The notes under the pieces are model-generated. The model was not told the origin of the DNA, searched no databases, and saw only the letters and a program-made list of their open reading frames with translations. From Arthonia radiata (Eukaryota > Ascomycota > Arthoniomycetes > Arthoniales > Arthoniaceae), in NCBI GenBank assembly GCA_002989075.1, contig PSQN01000011.1:711131-775130 (forward strand): 64,000 nucleotides of DNA, written 5' to 3'. A program made the translations under genes and the position numbers. This document shows positions 34,449-44,572 of the stretch, piece by piece; the first letter of the stretch is position 1, and every line of letters starts with the position of its first letter.

Positions 34449-35159
34449 CTAGACCTGCTCTCGATCGTTGTCTCTGCGTGCTCTCGTTCGCGATCTTGTT
34501 AATATTGGCGATCTTGCGCGCCGTCGGTCACTTTCTCTGGGCGTGGTATTAAAGTATTGGCGCATGCCGTGCTGTCCCGCGACACCTCTCTGTAGTGGAG
34601 CACTTGATCCTTGACTTTCCTCTCTCGGCTGCACAGAGACTAGTCCATTGTCGGGCGCTCCAAGCTGCGAAACGGTGGAGTTGTCTGCCCCCTTCTTGTG
34701 CCGAGCATTGGTAGAATTCTGGGATGGGGCAGACCATTGTCGACCTCGTTGCAACACCTGCTCGACTGATCGTATCATGGCTTGTAGGGGCGTTGGTGCA
34801 CTAGGGCCCGATGCTGGCGTTGAGATTGAATTGGAGTGAGCAAGCGGCTCTGCCAAGGTTCTCATGGCGGCGTGGACAAACTCGGAGCTTTCGCGCATGT
34901 TCCATCCCCGCAATTGGGTCGCAAGTTGACTAATGATTTCTCGTCCTCGATCGTTGGCCAAGGTAAGCCGTCCAGCGTTTCGGTCTGCCTGGTTAGCTCT
35001 GTCTGTAGCGATGTTGAACCAGTGCTCGATCTTTTGATCCTCTGTCCAATAGCGAACATCCGCTCCTTCTAGGTGTACCGACATCCCGAACAACGCAGCG
35101 AAATTGTCTCGAGAGACGTCTCGTGCTGGGACTAAAGCATCTTGATAATCAGATCCCAT
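34449..35159 (-). CDS. WY-module family protein, one module, 236 aa
   Basis: ATG at 35159; the open frame extends only one codon further upstream. The module spans about residues 16-105: RDNFAALFGMSVHLEGADV, YWTEDQKIEHWFNIATDRAN (37-56), GREIISQLATQLRGW, SSEFVHAAMRTL. The second half is a low-complexity Ser/Pro/Gln region and then an Arg-rich tail (RRRARSPILTRSRTRARR) that could act as a nuclear localisation or RNA-binding segment (inference). Intronless. Last member of the cluster on this side. Function unknown. Confidence 0.65.
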   Translation of the reverse strand: MGSDYQDALVPARDVSRDNFAALFGMSVHLEGADVRYWTEDQKIEHWFNIATDRANQADRNAGRLTLANDRGREIISQLATQLRGWNMRESSEFVHAAMRTLAEPLAHSNSISTPASGPSAPTPLQAMIRSVEQVLQRGRQWSAPSQNSTNARHKKGADNSTVSQLGAPDNGLVSVQPREESQGSSAPLQRGVAGQHGMRQYFNTTPRESDRRRARSPILTRSRTRARRDNDREQV

Positions 35160-35678
35160 CAACCAAAAATCTCGTGCGCCGGATTAAGCTTGCCTGTCAT
35201 TGTATCAATTTTGGATTCGTAGACGCATTAGATGGCGTTGTTGGTAGAACGAGTTGGCGACGAAACAACGTGTTGTCTACAGCGAACAAGGACTGCCTGC
35301 CTTCATGCAAAACGAACGACCGTGAGGTGTTAATACTTACTGCTTTGAACCATACATCAGACTTTTGCAGTCTTTCCTGATCTGATTCATTTGTACCGAA
35401 GACTTCCATCTCTGAAACGTATGTGTACCGCGCTTGGTACCATCTGTGGCCTTTACATGGTAATCACTAGGATCGGAAAAGGACAGATGCTGGCTGGGTC
35501 TGCTCCTCATGCAGGACGAATTGTCATTTCGACAACGCTTCAAAAGACCGACCCCATCATCAGACACATTTGGCAGACACATTTTGCAGTGCAAGCTAAG
35601 GGAGACACAAAGGCATAGCTGGATCTCACGAAGACCAACAAACTGGTATCAAAAATATCTACAAGCTGACGACGTACC

Positions 35679-36016
35679 ATGGGGCATCTGTTCGAACGTT
35701 TCAGGCGTTTGTATGACCCCAAGGCGCGCATTGTCGCGCGAATCAGGCGAGAGGTGAAAAATAACACCTTTAATCCTCAAAAGTATGGTGTCAACGCCGA
35801 CCCAACTGGTAGAGCTGCCGACGGCGGTACAGACGCATCATAACCTTGCGCCCGGAAAGATTTTCGCGAGGTATGTTTACTTCAACATCAAGCGTTATGT
35901 ACGATCTCTCAACGTGACAAGCGATAGATACGCTGGCCGAAAGGCTCGAAGAGCAAGCAAAGAAGATTGCAGCGAAAAAGGGGATTCGTCTCGAGGAATG
36001 CCAAGGCGCACGTTAG
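35679..36016 (+). CDS. Possible small two-exon gene, 72-78 aa
   Basis: ATG at 35679 opens MGHLFERFRRLYDPKARIVA and KNNTFNPQKYGVNADPTG. A second segment from 35928 reads DTLAERLEEQAKKIAAKKG and IRLEECQGAR before TAG at 36014-36016. Both donors GTAGAG (after 35808) and GTACAG (after 35826) join in frame to the acceptor ending at 35927, giving 72 or 78 residues. The sequence is basic and helical, without signal peptide or recognised domain. Donors are weak and no homologue is known to me, so this is tentative. Confidence 0.38.
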
Positions 36017-36491
36017 GGTTATGATACATGCTTTCTGACACCACGCCTGCTTGGGCTGAGCGATTTGTTGGTAACTACTTGTGGCTTAGCGCAGATCGGT
36101 CGGGAGCAAGCAAAATTTCGTGCTTTGTGGTTGGAAACATGAATGACACAGTATCCATAACAAGTGCTGCGGAGAAGGACAGAGAGGTGAGGAAGGTTTC
36201 GAAAGCCGTACTTGCTGTCGGGTCATCCTGAACCTAATGTATTCGTCTCAGTGGCACTGCCTGCCCCTATCTACTACAGCCAAAGCATTTCGGCGATGGC
36301 ACATGCGACAAAGAACGCCAATTCATGGTCACCCTAGCTCTCGTGCTGTCTGTGATTGATCGTTTGTGCACCATCTGCTACTGGCACTTATTTGTGCGTG
36401 GGTGAGCAGAGCACGGTCTGTACAGTGGTGGTGCTAGATGGAACGTCAGTTGAACATGCAACCAATGCGAAACGAGGTATCAAGGATTTGA

Positions 36492-36788
36492 TTACCCTGG
36501 GAAGACTGTGGTCTGAGGCGCGCAGGCTATGTCGCACACCGGACCTGGAACGGAGGTGACGACGCCGCAGCCATGACAGTCAGTATAAGCGGTTTTGGTA
36601 ACAGTGAGCGAAGTCTTCTGGCAGTTGCCGCAGCCTGGGTTGTATCTGAACGTCGTGGTGCACGGCTTGAATGGACCTCCTTGAGCATTGCTAATACATG
36701 TCAGTAAAATCAGGATTGCGAAGCAGCATAGAACGTACGCGAGGCCTGCAACCGCGGCGATAGTAGTCAAAACTGCGGTGTATTGCAT
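36492..36788 (-). CDS. Small secreted cysteine-rich protein, 82 aa
   Basis: Two exons: 36788-36739 and 36690-36492, joined across a 48-nt intron (GTACGT donor, branch TTTACTGAC, acceptor TATTAG). The product starts with a clear signal peptide (MQYTAVLTTIAAVAGLANA, cleavage expected before Q20). The mature ~63 residues contain seven cysteines (27, 37, 40, 55, 58, 69, 73), including two C-x2-C pairs, and Thr/Val-rich repeats (TSLTVTKTAY). Size and cysteine content are typical of fungal secreted effectors or surface proteins; a role is not deducible. Reading through the intron would give a false longer signal region, which is why splicing is preferred. Confidence 0.72.
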   Translation of the reverse strand: MQYTAVLTTIAAVAGLAYVLCCFAILILLTCISNAQGGPFKPCTTTFRYNPGCGNCQKTSLTVTKTAYTDCHGCGVVTSVPGPVCDIACAPQTTVFPG

Positions 36789-38375
36789 ATTGGCCGCGAC
36801 GCAAGAGTTGCTCTTGATTTGATTTCTGATGAAGCTGGAATGGTGTTAAGATAGAAGAGATGCTGCGGGACAAAGGTTATTTGAGTGACGGCGGGTTTGA
36901 ACGGCTCTTTATAATTGACGGACTATGAAGTGATGTCCATTGATGTCTGCCGCAGGACGCGACCGCAACTGTTCAGCCCATCATTTCGCAAACTCGAGTG
37001 GTTTAGTAGAATTGCCGCACTTCCGGATCCCGCACGTTTGCAGCCGGTGGCTCCGCGCCCTACAATGGCGCATCGGACGACTTTACTTCCGCGGTGATGC
37101 TCACCGCCCCATCAGCAGCACATATTACGGCGCGTCTCACTGCGGTATAGCCCAGGATGCTTGTGTGAAGCGCCACAGCTGCATGTGAGCAAATGCAATC
37201 CCTCTAATGTAGAGGAAAACTTCAAACAATATTGTACCTAGGAAAAACCACACTTGTGTCTGTGGCAAGGATGTCGGTACGTCTGAGGTGCGGTATGCGC
37301 AACGTCCTGGCGAATACGGCGAAAGGCCGCTTCCCAGCTCAGAGTCAAGCTAGCGCTGTCAGAGGATGCCCACGTAGGCTAAGCTTTAGTGACATTGAAT
37401 GCGATGGACGGACCGCAACGATTGCCGTCCTTAGCTACAAGTTACCATTTGAGCAAGGGGCTATTGTTTAGCCAATACTCTGTCTCATAATCTTACGTTA
37501 TCAAAACCAAGCAAGGCAGTAGCGGTAAGCGTAACTAGACGACTGCCGCCAGTACATCATGGCTGTCGAAAATTCAACATTGCCCTTGCGTATGCATGGA
37601 ATGCTTACTGTCGTGGCTGTCCTCATATCAAAGTGGACACACAATAATTGAAGATTCCAAATGACAGCAGTGCTCGATGGGAGCTCAAAAGATATGGTGG
37701 AGCCCCTGGTAGAATCCTCAGATTTACGAGCCCATGTTAGCACACTTAATAACCAGAGTATTGGCTGACGCGGCTGACCGAATTGGTCAGGGCATTGCAG
37801 TAATTACAGCCGCCCCCTGTACGAAGCAGGAAATGGAGCGCAGGCGATGAGTTCGCAATCGTCTCGAAGTGTTGGATCTAGCTAATGCGGGCAGAGAAGG
37901 AAATGAAGTGTGGTTGACAGGTCAGATTCAGCAAGATGGGGTATGCCAAGAGTTGATCTCGCTGGTCGTCACGTGTCGTTTCAGAATGTTCGGATGACGC
38001 CGACTTAGCGTGCACTAGCGCGAACACCTTGATGGCTTCTCTCTTCGTCACATCGTTGCTTCGTCCTCGGATGTGATTTGGCTCTCTTCCGTCGTGTGAT
38101 CACGAGACAGGGAACATTTATGTTGCTATCGGTAACTGACACGTACGACCACAGAACAGAAACCCAGTTCTACGATAGCATACCTTCCAAGGCCTTGTCG
38201 AGCATTTCGACAAGCATGTTCCACCAGAGTTGAGAGCAAACCCTCCACCACCGCAGCGGCAACAAGGCAATCATCAGCATATTCCGTAGTATCAAGGCGT
38301 CGGCTCAGCTCCTACATTCCTTTGTGCTCTGAAAGCCGACTTCCCAATCTCTCGTCATCATAGCATCCCAGCATC
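36789..38375. other. Stretch without a supported gene
   Basis: Holds the promoter side of the secreted-protein gene and the promoter of the acetyltransferase at 38376. Short unrecognised open frames only. Confidence 0.4.
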
Positions 38376-39435
38376 ATGTCAGTCCAGACCCAACACAACT
38401 TCGTGTTGCAGCCGATGCTGACCGTCATCTTACAGGGCAAACTTCGGTGCTGAGTTCCTAACGCATCTCAACCCCCCAGGCTCCGCACTTGCTCACTATG
38501 ACCGTACCAAGTACCACAGCGCTCAGCCGCTCTCGACTTCTACGGCCAATCAAGTCCCTTCTCTCTTCCTCGATTTAATGTCGGTCCGGGAGACCGTCTT
38601 CGTCGACGAGCAAAAGTGCCCTATCGAAAATGAGTACGATGCAGACGATCACCGAAGTCACCATTGGATCACGTATGCTTCTGTCTCTCGCCCATCAAGA
38701 GACAGCGTCGGTGGGTCGAGTGACCTGACACCGGTCAGCAGTAATGAGAAGACTACGAAAGAGGAAGACCGTCGACGTAGTCAGCCTACAAGTCAGAGAC
38801 TGGCGGTGGGCACAGTTCGAATCGTACCACCGCCACATGCACAGCATCCCGCCCCAGGCTCCCATCACAAGATCGACAACGCCGAAGCCGCCTCAATCGA
38901 CCGGCCTCATGAGACGACTGCTCTCGCCTCGTCGGTCATGGAAGACCCTCACAAAGCACACGATGTACCCGGCATCGGTATTATCAGCCCAGACGAGCCA
39001 TTTGTCAAGCTGGGACGCCTCGCTGTGCTTGCACCCTATCGCAGGCTCGGCATCGCACGCATGCTCCTCGAAGCGTCGCTTGAGTGGGCGGGCCAGCACC
39101 CTGACCAGGTCATCCCGCGTGCTGCAAGTGCAGCTGATCGAGAGCGTGGGAAAGAGCACTACCGAAACAGCAGCGACCCCAGCGTTGGCTCACCGTCTGC
39201 ACCTCGAGCTGTAGGTGGGACCGAGGATGTTGATGCTTGGCCCTTGTCCAGTGAACCTTTCATTGACCAGGGACCCTGGAAGGGCTTGGTCTTGGTTCAC
39301 GCCCAAAAACATCTCGAAAAACTCTACCGCAAGTGGGGCTTCGTTCGCGATGACGCCCTCGGAGTCTGGGATGAGGAGGGAATCGATCATATTGGTATGT
39401 GGCGCCGCGTTAGGGTGGTTGAGCAGCGTATCTGA
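38376..39435 (+). CDS. GNAT-family N-acetyltransferase, 333 aa
   Basis: Acetyl-CoA-dependent N-acetyltransferase; substrate unknown. The coding frame continues upstream of the ATG at 38578 without a stop (GAEFLTHLNPPGSALAHYD), so the true start is earlier. An intron at 38378-38435 (GTCAGT donor, branch GCTGACC, acceptor TTACAG) falls inside the start codon: AT at 38376-38377 joins G at 38436 to give MANFGAEF. Residues about 49-75 (MSVRETVFVDEQKCPIENEYDADD) are the usual GNAT N-terminal strand and helix. The acetyl-CoA-binding motif A is VKLGRLAVLAPYRRLGIARM (about 191-210), and EKLYRKWGF is the closing motif. Long disordered insertions (about 85-185 and 225-285) lengthen it relative to typical ~170-residue GNATs. 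Confidence 0.8.
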
Positions 39436-39766
39436 GCCGCTGCTGCCCTCATTGCGTGGCCGCACCGCATGGTATGAGCCGCTTTAACACGAGGCATCAG
39501 CGAACGGCGTTTGGAAAGCATTTACAAGAGACGCATTACGAAGACATGACATCAAATGCATTGAGGAGACACAAGACTGGCTAGGCAAGATCAAAAACGA
39601 GAATGGCGAGAATGGCTCACCAATACGAGGTTGGTTCTGTTGCCGACACTAGGATGCATCTGGGAGCTGACAAGACTTGAGATGGAGAGAGCAGCCGATA
39701 TACGAAGCATGCTGTAAGATACCACACACTTTAGATGCATCATCATGCCGTCATTACGTTCATCCA
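39436..39766. other. Convergent intergenic region
   Basis: 3' regions of the acetyltransferase and the acyl-CoA oxidase meet here. No gene seen. Confidence 0.5.
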
Positions 39767-42046
39767 TCATAGCTTTGCCTTCTCTTGCAGTCCGGCTCCC
39801 CCCTCCCATCCCTCCCACGGCACAACATACGTCCCCTTCCCCCTCACAACCTCCTCATCCCAATACCACGGATTCATCGTCTCGCGATTCAGCGGGTTCC
39901 TCCTGTGGGCCCAATCCCACAGCTTTTCATATACTTCACCCTTCCCATTCCCCAACGCACTATCCAACACATAATCCGGGATCGCCCACGCATCCACCAG
40001 CGCCACGGCGTGCGGGCGCACCTCCTTCATCAACCCAGCAAGCACATCCGGTATCGCTTTCAGGTCCGCCACTGTCACCAGCGCCGGCTGCAGCCCTAGA
40101 AAGCTGAGGCCATGCGTATGCAACGTATGCAAAGCGTACAGCCTGAACAAGCTATGTAACACGCTCTTCGCTCCCGCCGGTGGCGCACCCTCCGCCGCCT
40201 CAGGCATCTGCAGCGCGCCCCAGAAGTTCCGCACCAGCAGCGCCTGCGCAAACGCATTGCTCAACTGATGCATCTCCACCTGCACGTCCCGCTCCCCCCT
40301 TCCCTGCCTCATCTTCCCCCACACCTGCACCGCCAATCCCGCCGCTCTCCTCTCAAACGCCCTCACAATCGCCGCGCTGCTCTTCAGTACCGGGAACGCT
40401 GTCTTCACCCTCGTGCCCGACCGACTTAGCACCCGCACCCGCGCTATCTCACTGTCGATCCACCCGTCGACTTCACTGCCTTGCTCCAGTTTCCGCTCGT
40501 CGAACTCGACTGCCTGTAACTTCGAGGAGATGAGATCGCACCGCTTCACCAGCCATCGCGCGGCTTGCACCGTGATCATCCAATTATCACCTTCGACGGT
40601 CACTTTACTCAGGTAATCCGCGTTCAGGCCCACGAAGCCTGAGTACCCGCCGAAGCCGTGGCCGCCGCACGCACGTCTGCAGGTCTCGATGCCGTTGGCC
40701 GCATACTCAGTGCATTGAGATTTCAGCGCGGAGGACTGCGCGTGCAGCGAGGATAGTAAGGAGTAGTTCTGTGTGCGCTCGATGAGGGAGCGGGAAGTGG
40801 CGTAGAGGTGCGCGATGGATAGGCCGGTGTAGTGGAGGGCGTAGGTTGTTGCGAGCAGCGGAAAAAGCCGGGAGGAGACGGTGGGGTAGTCGAGGACTTG
40901 GAGTTCGGGCTGTGGAGGCGTGGGCGGTGCGGAGGCGTTGGCTGATGAGGAGGGAGCGTCGCGCGACGGGAACTGGCGGCGCACGGAGGTGTACCGCAGG
41001 GCGATTGTGACGGCGCGCGCGAGGACAAGTCGCGCATGCATGATGATGTGGGCGCGGATGCTAGTAAGACTGCCGTAGACGACGGCGGGGTTGGCGGGTT
41101 TGGTGTAGCGGCCTGTGCTGGGCTCGATTTGGGAGTACCGGCACAGGAAGGCGGAGTGCGGGACCCGGTGGTGGTCGAAGAGCATGTAGCCGTTGTCCAT
41201 GGAGGTGTAGCCGTACTTTGGGCCGATGTCGCCGACGAGGATGCCGGGGAGGGGTTCGTGGGTTTGGCTGTCGCGAATGCGGAGGACGAAGGGGTGGGGG
41301 CCGAGGTTCACCATGTTGTTTGTGGAAGGGGAGGGGGTGGTATTGGATGGGCCGGAGGGGTCGTCGTTTGCTTGGTAGACTGCAGGTTTGTTCGTTGTGG
41401 ATGTGGAAGACGACTGCGCTGACGCCGGCAGGTAGACTTGCGCGACGACGATGGAGTGCGTCGCTGTCCGGCCCATGCTGCCGTTCCACCACTTGCTCGC
41501 TGTGATTTTTGGACTGTGCAAAACGAACTCCTGGGTCGCAACGTCATAGATCGCTTGGCATTCGAGACCACGGACGTTGCTGCCGTGGCCCATCTCTGTC
41601 TGCGCGTATGCGCCCAGAATCTTCCAGTCGTTGATGAGGGGATCCCAAAGGCATCTTTGCTCCTCACTGCCTTGCTCACGGACCGTTGTTGCGAACATAC
41701 CCATGTGGAGATGATAGGGGCTCATCTCATCCACCAAATACTCAGCCATGTCGTAGTCAGCTTTGGCCCAGCCATTCTTGCGGCCGATGCGGCGGAGAAG
41801 CTTCGCCCGTGCGAGGCCGAGCTTATAGCGATCTGGCCGAGACAGATGTAGTTGAGCGTGCTTCTGACAGAGCGGTTCGTCTTTGACAAGTGCGAGGATT
41901 CGAGATTGACGCTCTAAAAAGCCATCGTGGGACAGAAGATGCTGCGTCAGTTCTTGGACTGGCAGTGAGGATTTTGATCGCTCATGGGCTATGGTTGACT
42001 GTGTTGTTGGTGTGGCGGGCTTCAACTTGGCACTGAAGTCTGCCAT
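39767..42046 (-). CDS. Peroxisomal acyl-CoA oxidase, 759 aa
   Basis: FAD enzyme that catalyses the first step of peroxisomal beta-oxidation, converting acyl-CoA to trans-2-enoyl-CoA and H2O2. Intronless, ATG at 42046, length normal for fungal acyl-CoA oxidases. Seen: the flavin/substrate region GAYAQTEMGHGSNVRGLEC (about 145-163), KITASKWWNG, the FAD-binding RYTSVRRQF (351-359) and CRRACGGHGFGGYSG, and the catalytic base Glu485 in VTVEGDN. The C terminus KAKL fits a type-1 peroxisomal targeting signal (AKL variant). Low-complexity Ser/Thr insertions at about 210-245 and 360-380 are unusual. It is transcribed away from an ACSF3-like acyl-CoA synthetase gene with 509 bp between starts, suggesting shared control of fatty-acid use (inference). 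Confidence 0.93.
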   Translation of the reverse strand: MADFSAKLKPATPTTQSTIAHERSKSSLPVQELTQHLLSHDGFLERQSRILALVKDEPLCQKHAQLHLSRPDRYKLGLARAKLLRRIGRKNGWAKADYDMAEYLVDEMSPYHLHMGMFATTVREQGSEEQRCLWDPLINDWKILGAYAQTEMGHGSNVRGLECQAIYDVATQEFVLHSPKITASKWWNGSMGRTATHSIVVAQVYLPASAQSSSTSTTNKPAVYQANDDPSGPSNTTPSPSTNNMVNLGPHPFVLRIRDSQTHEPLPGILVGDIGPKYGYTSMDNGYMLFDHHRVPHSAFLCRYSQIEPSTGRYTKPANPAVVYGSLTSIRAHIIMHARLVLARAVTIALRYTSVRRQFPSRDAPSSSANASAPPTPPQPELQVLDYPTVSSRLFPLLATTYALHYTGLSIAHLYATSRSLIERTQNYSLLSSLHAQSSALKSQCTEYAANGIETCRRACGGHGFGGYSGFVGLNADYLSKVTVEGDNWMITVQAARWLVKRCDLISSKLQAVEFDERKLEQGSEVDGWIDSEIARVRVLSRSGTRVKTAFPVLKSSAAIVRAFERRAAGLAVQVWGKMRQGRGERDVQVEMHQLSNAFAQALLVRNFWGALQMPEAAEGAPPAGAKSVLHSLFRLYALHTLHTHGLSFLGLQPALVTVADLKAIPDVLAGLMKEVRPHAVALVDAWAIPDYVLDSALGNGKGEVYEKLWDWAHRRNPLNRETMNPWYWDEEVVRGKGTYVVPWEGWEGGAGLQEKAKL

Positions 42047-42555
42047 ACTGCCCTTATGGTTCTTCTAGACGTTCTTGCTCGTTTTCCAATGATTCAAGAT
42101 AAATGGCTTGCTCCCTTAATACTATCCTTATATTCCAGTAATGGGCTACAGGTTTACCAAACTCCGAGCCAAATGCTTACGAATTCAGCTCGACTAAACT
42201 TTCTTACTCACACAGATGTGTTAATCGCACACTGAGCATCAATACAAAATCATGAGGGACGAGATCTGTGGAAATGTCTGGGGAAGATGTGGGGTTCGTC
42301 ACGCGAGTCATGCTTTACTGGATGAGCCGAGAGCCGACCTCAACATGGGGTGGGGAGGATCACAGCGTGATTGTACAGATTTTGGCAATACGTTTGTACC
42401 TTCCATTCTTCAGTAGTGCTCATATAGGCGACATTTGCTGCTGTATGGGGCACGAGTATGTTGGATCAACACTGCCAAGCCATATCTCTAATTTGTCGAC
42501 TTCAGCCCAATGAAATAGCTGCTACTGGCTGTAAAAGCAGTTAGGTGCTCCTGGC
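42047..42555. promoter_or_regulatory. Divergent promoter region of the acyl-CoA oxidase and acyl-CoA synthetase genes
   Basis: 509 bp between two start codons of genes that read away from each other, both acting on acyl-CoA. I did not find a convincing paired CCTCGG (fatty-acid response) motif by eye. No gene is seen inside. Confidence 0.5.
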
Positions 42556-44512
42556 ATGGACGACAGCAAAGACCGAACTTGCTTCCAGCCACCACACCGT
42601 GGCGAGCACATCTTACCGAACACCGCGTTCTTAGCGCAGCTTCTCAGACACGCGCACAAAAGCCTTTTGGCTATCAGAGATGACAACACTGGCGCTGAGA
42701 AGACTTATGGCCAGCTGATTGGAGATGCTTTGTCCTTACGATCTGCAATTTCCAGGACGTTGCGCTCGCAGGTGCTTGCAGATATCGGTAATGGCGAAGA
42801 GGTCTTCGTTGGTGTCTTAGCGCCTGGAGGGTACGAGTATGCTGTAGCGGTGACAGCGGTGTATGCTCTGGGAGCTGCTGTTGTACCCATGAGTTTGTCC
42901 ATAGGTCCGGCGAAGTCGCATGCATGGCAGGCTGACAGGCGTTAGCTATCGCTCTTCCGACACAAGAAGCTGCCTACTTCGTGGAGAAGTCCCGTCAAGT
43001 AGCCATCGTGGCATCCTCATCCGCGACCGAGCTTGCCCAGTCCACTGCTCACTTCGTGAACGGAAAGCACGGAACGGAAATACCTGTCGTAGAAGTCATA
43101 GCTAACCTCGCTAAGAACTACCCAGATCCGAGCCACTTCCTGATAAGCTCGGACCGACACCTCGACGAAAACAACGCCGGCCTGGTGATCTTCACGTCGG
43201 GCACCACTGGACCTCCGAAGGGAGCTGTGCTGCGCAGAGGCTTTATCTCCGAAGATACCAGAGCTACTGCTGAACATTTCGGCATTACGTCCGAAGACGT
43301 ATTACTGCATGTGCTTCCTGTGCATCATGCTACTGGTGCAATGATCAATTTCTTTCCCTTTCTTGCGAGCGGCGCGTGCATAGAGTTCCGCGCTGGAAGC
43401 TTTGATGCCCAGTGGATGTGGGAGAGATGGCGGCGAGGCGGCCTGACATTCTTCTCTGGCGTGCCAACCATCTACATGTACGTTCGACTGCAGATTATTG
43501 GGCAGCGCGTCTGACGTTATACATCCATATGCACAGGCGAATGATGCGATACTATGAGCAATATCTCTCAAAGCTGCCCGCAACCGAACGTGTCTCTTAT
43601 GACAAGGGCGCCAACACTTTCCGGGTAATGATGTGCGGTACAAGTGCTCTTCCTCGACCATTACAGGAGTTCTGGACTCGGATGAGGAACGGCAAGATCA
43701 TACACACTCGGTACGGCTCAACTGAGGTCGGCGCAATCTTCAAAGTACCGATAGACCCAAAAGGCGTACCAGACGGATCGGTAGGTGAGCTCGCGCCAGG
43801 CGTCGATGTGCGCCTAAGTGACGGCGACGAGGGCGAGATCCTCGTCAAGTCTCCTTTCATGCTGTCAAAGTGAGTGGCTTCTAACATATGCTTATTCATG
43901 ATTCGATGTTCAAGGGCTGCAGGTACCTCTATGACAACAACGCCACGGCCGCCACCTTCGATGCAGACGGCTATTTCAAGACTGGTGACATCGCCAAGCG
44001 CGATGGGAAGTATTACACAATCATCGGCCGAACCTCACAAGATATCATCAAGTCTGGCGGTTACAAGATATCTGCTCTCGATATCGAGCGTGAGTGCTTG
44101 TCGCTGCCCTACATTGCAGAGGCCATGTGCGTAGGAGTCAACGATCCTGAGTTCGGTCAGCGCGTTGGAGTGGTTGTCAGTCTAAGAGACGATCAAGACA
44201 TGTATGCGCCTTCCATGGATCATGGCAAGACTATACTTAGTATCTCCGTTCTGCGCGAGCATCTCAATTCTCGGCTTGCCAGGTATAAGATGCCAACCCT
44301 GCTGCGTGTAGTCCAGGGAGGTACTTCAAGGGCTCCGTTACTCTCGAACAGTGATAGAGTGCTGATTATTCACAGAACTTCCAAAGACTGCCAGCGGCAA
44401 AGTCCTGAAGCGTGTCTTGGGACCTCAATTCTTCCCCAGCCCGGGTTGGTCGAATGATCCCAACGTCCAAGCATGGCGCCCTCGTCGGGTGACCGGGCGA
44501 AGCATGCTCTAG
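42556..44512 (+). CDS. Acyl-CoA synthetase of the malonyl-CoA synthetase (ACSF3-like) type, 582 aa
   Basis: Adenylate-forming enzyme: activates a carboxylic acid with ATP and transfers it to CoA. Five exons (42556-42904, 42946-43477, 43537-43869, 43923-44320, 44376-44512), all phases agree; the first intron is only 41 nt. Seen: the ATP-binding P-loop TSGTTGPPK (about 200-208), GVPTIYMRMMRYYEQ, MCGTSALPRPLQEFW, RYGSTEVGAIF, GYFKTGDIAKRDG, GRTSQDIIKSGGYKISALDIERE (about 443-465) and the C-terminal catalytic lysine in PKTASGK (Lys546). The string GRTS-DIIK-GGYK-SALDIE is typical of ACSF3-like malonyl-CoA synthetases, but substrate choice cannot be read with certainty. No obvious peroxisomal signal (ends RSML). 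Divergently paired with the acyl-CoA oxidase. Confidence 0.88.
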
Positions 44513-44572
44513 AAGGGGGCCAAGATGGCGCGATGGCTTGCCTCATGAGTCTCGCAGATCAACATCTACATC

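Noticed and set aside
35190-35660. Possible further WY-module remnants (minus HRWYQARYT near 35,430; plus TNWYQKYLQ near 35,625)
   Set aside because: Only the W-Y core matches; the flanking helices of the module are absent on either side.
41036-41505. Long plus-strand open frames opposite the acyl-CoA oxidase
   Set aside because: Gly/Arg-rich antisense shadows caused by GC-rich codon use in the real gene.
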